In this document: positions 16,440 to 24,631 of the stretch, piece after piece
Numbering within the stretch: the stretch's first letter is position 1
Layout: each line of letters begins with the position of its first letter
NCBI GenBank assembly: GCA_945860895.1
Contig: CAMASK010000012.1
Coordinates: forward strand, 1-51,108
Reading direction: 5' to 3'
DNA: 51,108 nucleotides
Source of the DNA: Bacteriovorax stolpii
Lineage (GTDB): Bacteria > Bdellovibrionota > Bacteriovoracia > Bacteriovoracales > Bacteriovoracaceae
Notes under the pieces: model-generated
The model's database searches: none
What the model was told of the DNA's origin: nothing
What the model saw: only the letters and a program-made list of their open reading frames with translations
Made by a program: the position numbers and the translations under genes

Positions 16440-17227
16440 TGAAAACTTTTGAAAACATTTTAGTTACCAAAAATTTTCAAAACCATCCTCATATTGCCTT
16501 GATTCAATTGAATCGCCCGAAGGTGCTGAACGCTCTTTCAACTGATCTTATGCGAGATGTGGTTGAGGCAATGTTCACATTGGAAGATGATAAAGATGTA
16601 CGGGTAATTATTCTTACAGGAAATGATCGCGCTTTCGCAGCTGGTGCCGACATCGGGCAAATGGCCGAAGCCTCTCCTATTGATCAAATTAACGACAATC
16701 GCTTCCGTACCTGGAAGCAGCTTTCACTCATGACTAAACCAATAATTGCAGCTGTCAACGGATTCGCTCTGGGTGGTGGTTGTGAACTCGCTATGAGCTG
16801 TGATTTTATTATCGCCGGTGATTCAGCGAGATTTGGTCAGCCGGAAATTAAAATCGGAACCATTCCCGGTGCAGGTGGTACTCAGCGCCTGACTCGTGCG
16901 ATTGGAAAATCCAAGGCGATGCTCGCTGTTTTAACTGGTGAGATGATGGATGCCTATGAAGCTGAGAAATCAGGCTTAGTGGCAAAAGTTGTTCCGAGTG
17001 AAACTCTGATGCAGGAAACTTTTGAAATCGCGAAAGTGATTTCAAATCGTGCCCCTGTTGCCGTGAAACTTGCTAAAGAAGCTGTTAACATGGCATTTGA
17101 AAGTTCACTCAAAGACGGCATGGAATATGAAAGAAGAAATTTCTATCTGACTTTTTCATCAAAAGATCAAAAAGAAGGTATGAAAGCCTTCATGGAAAAA
17201 AGAGAGCCTAAGTATGAAGGTAATTAA
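16439..17227 (+). CDS. Enoyl-CoA hydratase (PaaF/crotonase type)
   Basis: This 262-residue crotonase has both catalytic glutamates in context: GGGCELAMSCDF and GQPEIKIGTIPGAGGTQRL. The oxyanion-hole segment is AFAAGADIGQM. Enoyl-CoA hydratases add water to 2-enoyl-CoA in beta-oxidation. In a phenylacetyl-CoA pathway this step is PaaF, acting on 2,3-dehydroadipyl-CoA. The sequence also resembles general short-chain crotonase, so PaaF is inferred from context. Its 3' end overlaps the lipoprotein gene by 14 nt. Confidence 0.9.
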   Translation: MKTFENILVTKNFQNHPHIALIQLNRPKVLNALSTDLMRDVVEAMFTLEDDKDVRVIILTGNDRAFAAGADIGQMAEASPIDQINDNRFRTWKQLSLMTKPIIAAVNGFALGGGCELAMSCDFIIAGDSARFGQPEIKIGTIPGAGGTQRLTRAIGKSKAMLAVLTGEMMDAYEAEKSGLVAKVVPSETLMQETFEIAKVISNRAPVAVKLAKEAVNMAFESSLKDGMEYERRNFYLTFSSKDQKEGMKAFMEKREPKYEGN

Positions 17228-17570
17228 TCTTCTGTTTTTTTTGGGGGCCTGTGCGACTCCACAACAAAAGTATGATCCAATTACGACACCTCTGGCTTTG
17301 AAGCAAGATGAATTTCGTTCATGTTATTTAGAAAGTGATTCTTATCTAGGGAGAAATAAAGTTGAAGTGGGTAAGATCAGTCTCGCCTTCACTATTACTA
17401 AAATCGGCAAAGTTAAAAATGCCAAAGTGGCCAGTTCAGAATTTAAAGATGCTAATTTACATGCTTGTCTTTTAGATCAATTAAGAAGAATCGAATTTCC
17501 TGCACCAAAAGACGGAAAGGATTTGGAAACTGTTCGATTCATCAACATTTACCCAAGTACAAATTCATGA
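17214..17570 (+). CDS. Small lipoprotein with AgmX/TonB-C-like domain
   Basis: This 118-residue protein has an N-terminal lipoprotein signal (FFLGAC, Cys13). The rest follows the pattern of the AgmX/PglI and TonB C-terminal fold: KISLAFTITKIGKVKNAKVA, then SEFKDANLHACLLDQLRRIEF with a proline after. Such domains are common in delta-type bacteria on cell-envelope proteins. It overlaps the hydratase by 14 nt and the isomerase by 4 nt (ATGA), so translation is tightly coupled to cytoplasmic CoA enzymes, which is unexpected for a periplasmic or outer-membrane lipoprotein. A role in uptake, or chance insertion into the operon, are both possible. Confidence 0.8.
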   Translation: MKVINLLFFLGACATPQQKYDPITTPLALKQDEFRSCYLESDSYLGRNKVEVGKISLAFTITKIGKVKNAKVASSEFKDANLHACLLDQLRRIEFPAPKDGKDLETVRFINIYPSTNS

Positions 17571-18355
17571 AAACTTTTGAAACGATCAAATTTGAAATAA
17601 AAAACATGACGGCGATCATTACCATCAATCGTCCGCAAGTCTACAATGCTCTCAATATTCAGGGGAAACTGGACATCATTTCTGCTATTCGTGAGGCCAA
17701 TAAAGATACTAACGTAAGATCAATTGTTCTTGCTGCAGAAGGAAAAGCTTTTTGTTCCGGTCAGGATTTAAACGACCGCACCGTTGATGCTACTCAAGGT
17801 CCGGTAGATATTGGTCATACACTTGAAACCGAGTGGAACCCTCTGATCGAAGCGATTAAGGGATCGGATAAACTCATCATTGCTGCTATCCAGGGTGTAT
17901 GTGCCGGAGCAGGATTATCAGTTGCCTTAGCCGCGGATATGAAAATTGCTGCTCCTGGAGTGCGTTTTATCTCCGGCTTTAGCCAGATTGGTCTGGCCCC
18001 TGATGCTGGAATGAGTTTTATGCTAGTTAGACAATTGGGCTACACAAAAGCTTTGGAATTCGCGCTCTTAGGTAAGCCTCTTCTCTCAGAGGATATGCTC
18101 GGGTATAATTTCATCAATCGTATCGCTGAGAATCCACTCGAGACGGCATTAGATTTGGCAGGGGAAATCAATAATTTGGCACCCCTATCAGTAAAAATGG
18201 TTAAGAAGAATTTTCAATATGCTAACGAAAAAGAACTGGGTGAGGTATTAAATCGTGAAAAATATGTTCAACGGTTTTTAGGCTTCTCTCAGGACTATAA
18301 AGAAGGCGTAAGTGCTTTCATGGAAAAAAGAAAACCACAATTTAAAGGTCAGTAG
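17567..18355 (+). CDS. paaG: PaaG-like 1,2-epoxyphenylacetyl-CoA isomerase / crotonase
   Basis: This 262-residue crotonase family member has the PaaG-like FCSGQDLNDR oxyanion segment and SQIGLAPDAGMSFML, where the aspartate replaces the second glutamate of hydratases, as in PaaG. PaaG turns the ring-1,2-epoxide of phenylacetyl-CoA into the oxepin-CoA. I start it at ATG 17567, inside the lipoprotein stop. An upstream ATG in frame at 17465 would lie within the lipoprotein gene and adds no family sequence. It is followed 13 nt later by the PaaA-like gene with an AGGAG site. Confidence 0.85.
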   Translation: MKTFETIKFEIKNMTAIITINRPQVYNALNIQGKLDIISAIREANKDTNVRSIVLAAEGKAFCSGQDLNDRTVDATQGPVDIGHTLETEWNPLIEAIKGSDKLIIAAIQGVCAGAGLSVALAADMKIAAPGVRFISGFSQIGLAPDAGMSFMLVRQLGYTKALEFALLGKPLLSEDMLGYNFINRIAENPLETALDLAGEINNLAPLSVKMVKKNFQYANEKELGEVLNREKYVQRFLGFSQDYKEGVSAFMEKRKPQFKGQ

Positions 18356-18368
18356 CTAGGAGATATAC

Positions 18369-19187
18369 ATGCGCGCTTATACTAATGAAGATTTAAAACT
18401 GTTTGATGACATAAAAAATGGCAAGACGTTTGATGCTAATTCAGACATGCCAGAGATTTACCGTAAAAATCTCTTAAACCTCCTCTGGATGCAGGCAGAT
18501 TCTGAATATGCCGGTGGACTGGGTTATATGCCTTGGATTGCCAAAGCTCCAAATGCACACGAGAGAGTTCTAGTGGCCCAGATTGTAAAAGATGAAATGC
18601 GCCACGCTCATGTTATTTATAAAATCCTGGATGATTTGGGTGAGAAAACACACGATCACATGCTTAAGCATGAATTTGACTGGAGAATTCCTCAGGATAC
18701 TGCCAACATCGGTTTCTCTCGTGCCAAACAAGATAAGCGAGTAAATATATTTTACTACCAGATCACTCATTGGGAAGATTTCTGTTTATTTAACTTCCTT
18801 ATGGACCGTGCTGCTGGACACGTCCTTGAAGACACTTTGAATTCATCATTTCTTCCTTGGAAAAATGCCATTGGAACAATTTGCAAAGAAGAATCTATGC
18901 ACCTTGCTCATGGGGACAAAACAGTTAAGGCCATGTGCGAAGATCCTGAAAAAAGAAAATTTCTTCAAGAGCGTCTAAATTTATGGTGGCCTCGAGTGAT
19001 GAACACTTTCGGAAAATCAACCGGTAATGGAAATGACATCTATCAAAAACTTGGTCTTAAAAACCGTTCAAACGCAGACGTTCGTGATGCTTTCGTGAAA
19101 GAGATTACAGAGAAATGTGCCGAGTGGGGATTAAAAGTTCCTGAATATAAGGAAACAGAACAGCCGCTTGAATATACCTTTTCTTAA
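18369..19187 (+). CDS. PaaA-like di-iron phenylacetyl-CoA epoxidase family protein
   Basis: This 272-residue helical protein is related to PaaA, the catalytic subunit of phenylacetyl-CoA 1,2-epoxidase, and more distantly to BoxB. Candidate di-iron ligands are E46, E76-x2-H79 (KDEMRHA), an acidic residue in the third helix (D137 or D146), and E175-x2-H178 (CKEESMH). The C-terminal part (NLWWPRVMNTFG) matches PaaA's RWWWPSLMMFG. It is somewhat shorter than E. coli PaaA (about 309). In the known complex PaaA needs PaaC for structure, PaaE for electrons, and PaaB; none of these is in this window. It could act alone, or its partners could be encoded elsewhere. Confidence 0.82.
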   Translation: MRAYTNEDLKLFDDIKNGKTFDANSDMPEIYRKNLLNLLWMQADSEYAGGLGYMPWIAKAPNAHERVLVAQIVKDEMRHAHVIYKILDDLGEKTHDHMLKHEFDWRIPQDTANIGFSRAKQDKRVNIFYYQITHWEDFCLFNFLMDRAAGHVLEDTLNSSFLPWKNAIGTICKEESMHLAHGDKTVKAMCEDPEKRKFLQERLNLWWPRVMNTFGKSTGNGNDIYQKLGLKNRSNADVRDAFVKEITEKCAEWGLKVPEYKETEQPLEYTFS

Positions 19188-19189
19188 AC

Positions 19190-20053
19190 ATGAATTTACA
19201 AAGAATAGTTGTCATCGGTGCTGGAACCATGGGTTCTGGCATCGCTCAGTGGTTCGCTCAACAGATGTGCTATGTAGAGTTAGTAGATAATTCCGAAGCT
19301 CAGTTAAAAAAAGCACTTACCGATATTCACGCATCCTGGGACAAACTGGTAGAAAAAGAAAAGCTCACAAGCTGCCAGGTAATCCAGATGAAAAAGTTGT
19401 TAGAAACAAAATCCTTGAGGAAAGTTTCTAAAGATTCTGACCTTGTCATTGAAGCCATCATTGAAAATCTTGAAATTAAAAGATCACTCTTTCAGGAGTT
19501 GGATCAATATTTTTCTTCCAAAACAATCCTCGCCTCTAATACTTCAAGCTTTCCTATTGGATTAATCGCTGAGGCTGTATCAGTTGAAAGGAAAAAGCGC
19601 TTTATCGGTCTGCATTTTTTTAATCCGGCCACTATTATGAAATTAGTGGAGATAATTAAGGCAACAGAAACAGAAGCTTCTTTATGTGATGCCCTCTATG
19701 AGTGGTTTGATTCCAAAGAGAAAAAACCAGCTTTAAGTAAAGACTCTCCCGGCTTCATTGTGAACCGTGTGGCACGTAATTTTTATGGAGAGCCCCTACG
19801 AATCGCAGAAAGAGATGATGAAGAGAGGATGAAGGAAATTGATCGGGTGCTGAAGGAAGTTGGCGGCTTTAAAATGGGTCCTTTTGAGCTTATGGATTTG
19901 ATTGGTATTGATATAAACTACTCAGTGACCTGCTCGGTTTGGGAAGCCTATAAGCAAGAACCTCGCTTTGCTCCTCACAAGCTTCAAAAACAGATGGTAG
20001 ATGAAAAACGATTTGGTCGTAAAACCAAACGAGGGTTTTATAAATATGACTAA
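19190..20053 (+). CDS. 3-hydroxyacyl-CoA dehydrogenase, N-terminal NAD domain plus first C-domain (PaaH N-half)
   Basis: This 287-residue protein has the NAD motif GAGTMGSGIAQ at 10-20, the LHFFNPATIMKLVEII segment with the catalytic His region, and DSPGFIVNRVARNFYGE opening the first dimerisation domain, ending RGFYKYD. It is complete by 3-hydroxybutyryl-CoA dehydrogenase standards, but the next gene supplies the second C-domain that PaaH proteins carry in one chain. It starts 2 nt after the PaaA-like gene. PaaH oxidises 3-hydroxyadipyl-CoA to 3-oxoadipyl-CoA. Confidence 0.9.
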   Translation: MNLQRIVVIGAGTMGSGIAQWFAQQMCYVELVDNSEAQLKKALTDIHASWDKLVEKEKLTSCQVIQMKKLLETKSLRKVSKDSDLVIEAIIENLEIKRSLFQELDQYFSSKTILASNTSSFPIGLIAEAVSVERKKRFIGLHFFNPATIMKLVEIIKATETEASLCDALYEWFDSKEKKPALSKDSPGFIVNRVARNFYGEPLRIAERDDEERMKEIDRVLKEVGGFKMGPFELMDLIGIDINYSVTCSVWEAYKQEPRFAPHKLQKQMVDEKRFGRKTKRGFYKYD

Positions 20054-20573
20054 TGTAAAATTTAAAAACCTTCTCATCAATTTTGGATTCGGAACAAAGG
20101 CTGAGAAAATCCAGCTTCTAAAGGCCAATCCCGATAAAGAAATTTACATGGATCTGACTTGCTACGATCCTGGTGAATTTTACTTTCAATATCCACAGCT
20201 GAAAGGCTGTTTTGCTGCCCTCTTTTGCGATGCCGAAAAAAAGGTAGAAGTTCACCTGAGAGAAAGAAGCGAAGACTTCTTCAAAAAAATGAAAGAGCTG
20301 GGTTTCAGACCTGTTGAGACTTCCATCATTTCTTGTGGTTTTATTTTTCCCCGAACGATTGTTCAAATTATCAATGAGGCTCATTTTGCTCTGGAAGAAG
20401 AAGTGGCTTCAAAGAAAGACATTGATCGGGCCATGAAGTATGGAGTCAATTATCCCAAAGGCCCGTTCGAATGGTCTAAAGGTCGTGAACTTTATGTGCT
20501 CACCCTTTTACAAGAACTCTTTAATAAAACTCAGGATAAACGTTACTTGAGTTCCCGACTAATTCTACCTTGA
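20046..20573 (+). CDS. Stand-alone second C-terminal domain of a PaaH-like dehydrogenase
   Basis: These 175 residues match the last third of PaaH: a variable linker-like N-part, then FPRTIVQIINEAHFALEEEV, KDIDRAMKYGVNYPKGPFEW and a final helix ending RYLSSRLI. The gene overlaps the N-half by 8 nt in the +1 frame. A GAGGG about 12 nt before ATG 20046 supports separate initiation, so I read this as a natural gene split with coupled translation. A one-base sequencing or real frameshift is the alternative. I chose ATG 20046 over the upstream in-frame ATG at 20001, which would extend into the N-half. Confidence 0.8.
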   Translation: MTNVKFKNLLINFGFGTKAEKIQLLKANPDKEIYMDLTCYDPGEFYFQYPQLKGCFAALFCDAEKKVEVHLRERSEDFFKKMKELGFRPVETSIISCGFIFPRTIVQIINEAHFALEEEVASKKDIDRAMKYGVNYPKGPFEWSKGRELYVLTLLQELFNKTQDKRYLSSRLILP

Positions 20574-20582
20574 TGGAATAAA

Positions 20583-20608
20583 AAAGGGCACCCTCAAGAA
20601 ACCCCTTT
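20583..20608. terminator. Weak bidirectional hairpin between convergent genes
   Basis: AAAGGG (20583-20588) pairs with CCCTTT (20603-20608) in the 37-nt gap between the PaaH C-half gene and the protease gene. A-rich and T-rich flanks fit termination from both sides, but the stem is only 6 bp. Confidence 0.4.
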
Positions 20609-20610
20609 CT

Positions 20611-22896
20611 TTATGGACAGGCCGCTTTATTCAATTTTAAATAAAATCGTTTTTTAGCAACTGGCTTCTTTGAGTCCTGATTAAAAATCTGAATATAGGC
20701 ATAGTCTTTACAACTACCATCAGGCTGATTAATGGTGTCACACGCCATAGAAGCTTTGAGTGGAATATTTAGCATCTCCTCTTCTGAGCTGATAGTGTAA
20801 ACTTGAGGGTTTACTTCTTCGCCTTCCCATTTGATCGCTCCTTGAAGAGCACCTTTTTTGTATTCAACTTTTACTGTCGCTGGATAAGTAATAAAATTTG
20901 CATCACCTGATTTAAGTTCAACTTTCAGATCATACGAAACTACACCATCAGTCCCACAAGCAGTTAATGGTTTTTCACGGCTGGCAAGAGAAGAATTAGT
21001 AAGTTCAACATCACCGAATGTCACTTTCATCTTTGCCGGAACGAATGTGTTCTCAAAAGAAAAATTTCTTTCTGAAAGGGCAGAAAGGATTATTTCTTTG
21101 AATTGATTTGGCTCCCTGACTTCGCTTGCAAGCTCATCAGCATAAATCATATGTTCAAACCAACTTCTGGCACTTAGTGCTGGATGGTTACGAGTTAATC
21201 GCATGGTCTCAATAGTTAAGTCTGCAAAGTCATATAGCCCTTCACGACCACTCGTTTTAATCACAGTTGTCAGCATATCACTCATGGCTCCACCATAAGA
21301 TTCACCTTCATCATGAAATTCGTTGGTTAAATAAAAACCAGTCTCATTGATAATTCTGAAATCATTCATCCCTGGAAACTCGGCACCACTCGTTTGATGT
21401 TCAATAATAATTTTTGCGACAAAATCGGCCATCCCTTCAGACAACCCTCCATAACCCCCCTTGGAATCAGCAAATCCAAGGTGAGATCCCATCAAGCGCT
21501 CCATCACACCGTGCCCAAGCTCGTGCCAGATTGTCGGATTATCACGAGCAAGATTTGGTTGATTTGGATTATAAGTCGTGAAGTTAATAGTGTTATCATA
21601 GTAATAAGCATTATCTTTCATGGCTAAATCTGGATCGAATAAGAAAGCATGAAATGGTTTAGTTGAAAGCTCTTTGTCTTCAAAACCCATTTCAGATAAG
21701 GCATCCATCAGAACAGTTACACCGTAGTAAACCTGAACTTCATCAAATCCATTATTGATATATGAAACTGGATCGTGATCTGGAAGTCTCTCAGGTAAAC
21801 GAGCCATTAATTCTTCTTCTGAATTTATCGCCTTACCAAAAAAACCTGCCACTGGTTTTGCTTCATAAGCTCCGTCAACTTCTGACCACGAAACGATGTG
21901 ATGAACCGAAGATTTCAGTGTGAAATTTAGCTCTTTGAAGTCTTTAACAGCTGGATGAAGATTTATAGTTGCGTATTTACCCTGAAGTAAAAGACCAGAA
22001 GCAAGCTCATTTGCCTTTAAAGGAAAAGCCGCGACAGTGGTTTCCACTTTCCGGCGTAGTGAAGCTTCAGACCAGAAGCCATAAATGTCACCTAGTACTG
22101 TTTCAGCTAAAATGGGATGGTAACGATTTTCAGGAAATTTCAGTGTCGAAAAAACAGACAGAGGATTTTCTCCGCCATCAGAAATTTGCGAGCTGATAAA
22201 TTTAAGTTCTTTAACTTCAAAAGGAAGTTTTTCCCCGCTAGATTCCACTTCCTCGTAGATCGGGAAGACATTTGCATAAAGAGTCGTGAATTGTTCACTT
22301 TGAGGAAATTCAATATAATCACTACTTACAACAGCATTTTTAAATAATGAAATTGCAATATGATGAACTCCTCGACGAGCGCGAACTTCAACATTTCTTA
22401 CCAGATCTCCATCAACCCACTGATCATTGAATTTCAAACTAAGAATGCGATTATCGGTGTCGTGTTTAGAAACTTCAGAAGTTATAATTTTAGTAATGGC
22501 TTCAGATAATTGCTTAGACTTAATTGCACCCGGTGAAAATTTAGCCTTGTTGTATTTATCAGCAAGAATTTTTGAACTGCGTTTGTTTTTTTCTGACAAA
22601 TGCATTTCTGCCAAAATCAATTCACCCGAAGTTTTATCACTCCAGATGCGAATTGCCGTTTGAGCGACAGGAATATCCTTACTATGTTGAACGTACATTA
22701 CGAAGCGACTCGTAGCGAGCTCACGATCTTCAACCAGATAAAAATCAGTTAAGTTAAATTGAGCTCTCGTATCTGCATTGGCCTTGTCTAGCATTGCTTC
22801 TATGGTGGCAGGAAGTAAGCCTTTGGTGATTCTAGCCTCATAGCCAAAAGCTGAATACACAAACGTGAGAGTGGCCAAGAGCAGAGTCTTTTTCAT
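20611..22896 (-). CDS. Secreted zinc metalloprotease (gluzincin, M4/M36-like)
   Basis: This 761-residue protein has a Sec signal peptide (MKKTLLLATLTFVYSAFG, cleavage near residue 18-20). Residues 20-200 resemble the FTP/PepSY-type inhibitory propeptide region of thermolysin- and fungalysin-like proteases. The catalytic site is HELGH at 458-462 with a second motif GLSEGMADF (E487, D491), matching the gluzincin third ligand. After about 640 comes an Ig/beta-rich C-terminal domain with four cysteines, possibly for substrate binding. It is likely exported and self-activated, and is a candidate for degrading prey or environmental protein. It lies between two halves of a catabolic region but on the opposite strand. 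Confidence 0.85.
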   Translation of the reverse strand: MKKTLLLATLTFVYSAFGYEARITKGLLPATIEAMLDKANADTRAQFNLTDFYLVEDRELATSRFVMYVQHSKDIPVAQTAIRIWSDKTSGELILAEMHLSEKNKRSSKILADKYNKAKFSPGAIKSKQLSEAITKIITSEVSKHDTDNRILSLKFNDQWVDGDLVRNVEVRARRGVHHIAISLFKNAVVSSDYIEFPQSEQFTTLYANVFPIYEEVESSGEKLPFEVKELKFISSQISDGGENPLSVFSTLKFPENRYHPILAETVLGDIYGFWSEASLRRKVETTVAAFPLKANELASGLLLQGKYATINLHPAVKDFKELNFTLKSSVHHIVSWSEVDGAYEAKPVAGFFGKAINSEEELMARLPERLPDHDPVSYINNGFDEVQVYYGVTVLMDALSEMGFEDKELSTKPFHAFLFDPDLAMKDNAYYYDNTINFTTYNPNQPNLARDNPTIWHELGHGVMERLMGSHLGFADSKGGYGGLSEGMADFVAKIIIEHQTSGAEFPGMNDFRIINETGFYLTNEFHDEGESYGGAMSDMLTTVIKTSGREGLYDFADLTIETMRLTRNHPALSARSWFEHMIYADELASEVREPNQFKEIILSALSERNFSFENTFVPAKMKVTFGDVELTNSSLASREKPLTACGTDGVVSYDLKVELKSGDANFITYPATVKVEYKKGALQGAIKWEGEEVNPQVYTISSEEEMLNIPLKASMACDTINQPDGSCKDYAYIQIFNQDSKKPVAKKRFYLKLNKAACP

Positions 22897-23065
22897 GAAA
22901 CATTCCTTATTCCGACGTTGAGTTAGGGTTTTTAGAATAAATTAGCTTCCAAGCCAAGTATTATTGAGGGTTTCAGAGTATTTTACACTGGGCAATAAGC
23001 GGTTTCTTTTTTCCCATACCATGCATTTCTTGTTAGCATGACAGGGTTCAATTTCAAGGAAGCCT

Positions 23066-24268
23066 ATGAAGAAAATCTCGTACTTAATTCATGCACGTCG
23101 CACCCCTATTGGTAGCTTTGGGGGAGTTCTATCCGGTATGCGGGTGGATGATATGTTAGCAGAATTATTAAAAGACTTTGCAAGAAGCTCTACCTTCGAT
23201 CTCAAGGAAATAAGCGACAGCATCATTGGCTGCGCCAATCAGGCAGGCGAGGACAATCGCAATCTTGCCCGTATGTCCTTGATGTTAGCTGGGTATCCAT
23301 TTGAAGTTCCGGGAACCACCATCAATCGACTCTGCGGCTCTTCTTTAGATGCCGTGATTGATGCTCATTCTAGAATTCAGGCAGGCATTGGTGATTGTTT
23401 TATCGCCGGTGGTGCCGAAAGTATGTCCCGAGCACCTTATGTCTTATCCAAAGCAGGCACTGGCTTTGATCGCACTCAAAAAATGTGGGACACCTCCATT
23501 GGCTGGCGATTTGAAAATCCTAAAATGGCCCAACTCTTTCCACTTCTCGGAATGGGTGAAACAGCTGAAGAAGTTCAGAAGGTGCACCAGATTTCTCGAG
23601 AGGCCCAGGATCAGTTTGCTTTGAATTCTCATCAAAAAGCAGTGGCCGCTCAAAGTAAGGGTGCCTTTAAAAATGAAATTCTTGCCTTAAGTTTAGAAAC
23701 CAAAAAGGGTATCACCGTCATTGAAAATGATGAAGGCCCCCGAGCGGATACATCACTTGAAAAATTGGCGAAATTAAAACCAGCCTTTAAAAAAGATGGC
23801 ACAGTCACTGCTGGCAATAGTTCCTCAATCAATGATGGCGCCAGCATGGTAGTCGTTTGTTCAGAAGAATTTTTAAAAAGACATAATCTCAAACCTCTGG
23901 CGATGATTACTGGCGGAGCGGTTCATGGACTTCATCCCAACGTAATGGGTCTGGGTCCGGTGAGTGCAGTTAAAAAACTAACTCAAAAGTTTGGTTATAA
24001 AATTTCTGATTTTGATTTAATAGAACTTAACGAAGCTTTTGCAGCTCAGGCATTAGGATGTATCAAGGAATTAGAACTTGATCCTTCAAAAATAAATCTT
24101 AATGGTGGATCAATTGCACTTGGTCACCCACTTGGTTGTTCAGGCACCAGAATTCTCACCACTCTGGTTCATCAAATGCAAAAAAATCCTTCGTATAAAA
24201 AAGGCCTCGCTTCCATGTGCATTGGAGTAGGTCAGGGAATTGCCTTGTCGCTAGAGAATTGTAAATGA
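23066..24268 (+). CDS. Acetyl-CoA acyltransferase (PaaJ/PcaF-type thiolase)
   Basis: This 400-residue thiolase has the nucleophile in NRLCGSSLDAV near residue 90, the catalytic His in NGGSIALGHPLGCSGTR and the second Cys in SMCIGVGQG. The GCANQAGEDNRNLARM segment is specific to the PcaF/PaaJ subgroup, which cleaves 3-oxoadipyl-CoA to succinyl-CoA and acetyl-CoA. It follows a 169-nt divergent promoter region shared with the protease gene. It is separate from the paa-like operon and would supply that operon's last step. Confidence 0.92.
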   Translation: MKKISYLIHARRTPIGSFGGVLSGMRVDDMLAELLKDFARSSTFDLKEISDSIIGCANQAGEDNRNLARMSLMLAGYPFEVPGTTINRLCGSSLDAVIDAHSRIQAGIGDCFIAGGAESMSRAPYVLSKAGTGFDRTQKMWDTSIGWRFENPKMAQLFPLLGMGETAEEVQKVHQISREAQDQFALNSHQKAVAAQSKGAFKNEILALSLETKKGITVIENDEGPRADTSLEKLAKLKPAFKKDGTVTAGNSSSINDGASMVVVCSEEFLKRHNLKPLAMITGGAVHGLHPNVMGLGPVSAVKKLTQKFGYKISDFDLIELNEAFAAQALGCIKELELDPSKINLNGGSIALGHPLGCSGTRILTTLVHQMQKNPSYKKGLASMCIGVGQGIALSLENCK

Positions 24269-24603
24269 AATATTGGTCACTTTTAACCTTACTTCTTTCT
24301 TCAAATACCTTCGGATGTTGGAAAATGGAAGCCACCCTATCGGTGAATGAAGACAAGATAGAAATCAATCAAAAGATTGATCACGATAAAAATTATTCGT
24401 TTGGAAACGGACAACATTTATTTCATGTAAGAGTTCATGGTCAGGAAATTGAAATTGCAACTCAGGAAAAGAAAGGCGTCACTCTCTCACCTTTTTCAAA
24501 GGGATTAATTCAATTTGAAGCAGGAAAGAAGGCTACCATGACAAAAACGAATGATGAAACAAAGGAAGTCAGCACGTTCATCGTGAAACTATCAAAAATA
24601 TGA
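24265..24603 (+). CDS. Small exported protein of unknown function
   Basis: This 112-residue protein has a hydrophobic N-terminal signal (KYWSLLTLLLSSNTFG) with a cysteine just after it. The sequence before that Cys does not fit a standard lipobox, so a normal signal peptide is more likely. The mature part is beta-strand-like and charged. It starts inside the thiolase stop (ATGA overlap). Unknown function. It is the second small exported protein coupled to a CoA-catabolic gene here. Confidence 0.65.
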   Translation: MKYWSLLTLLLSSNTFGCWKMEATLSVNEDKIEINQKIDHDKNYSFGNGQHLFHVRVHGQEIEIATQEKKGVTLSPFSKGLIQFEAGKKATMTKTNDETKEVSTFIVKLSKI

Positions 24604-24631
24604 AAACCAAAAAAACTTATAAGGAGATGCC

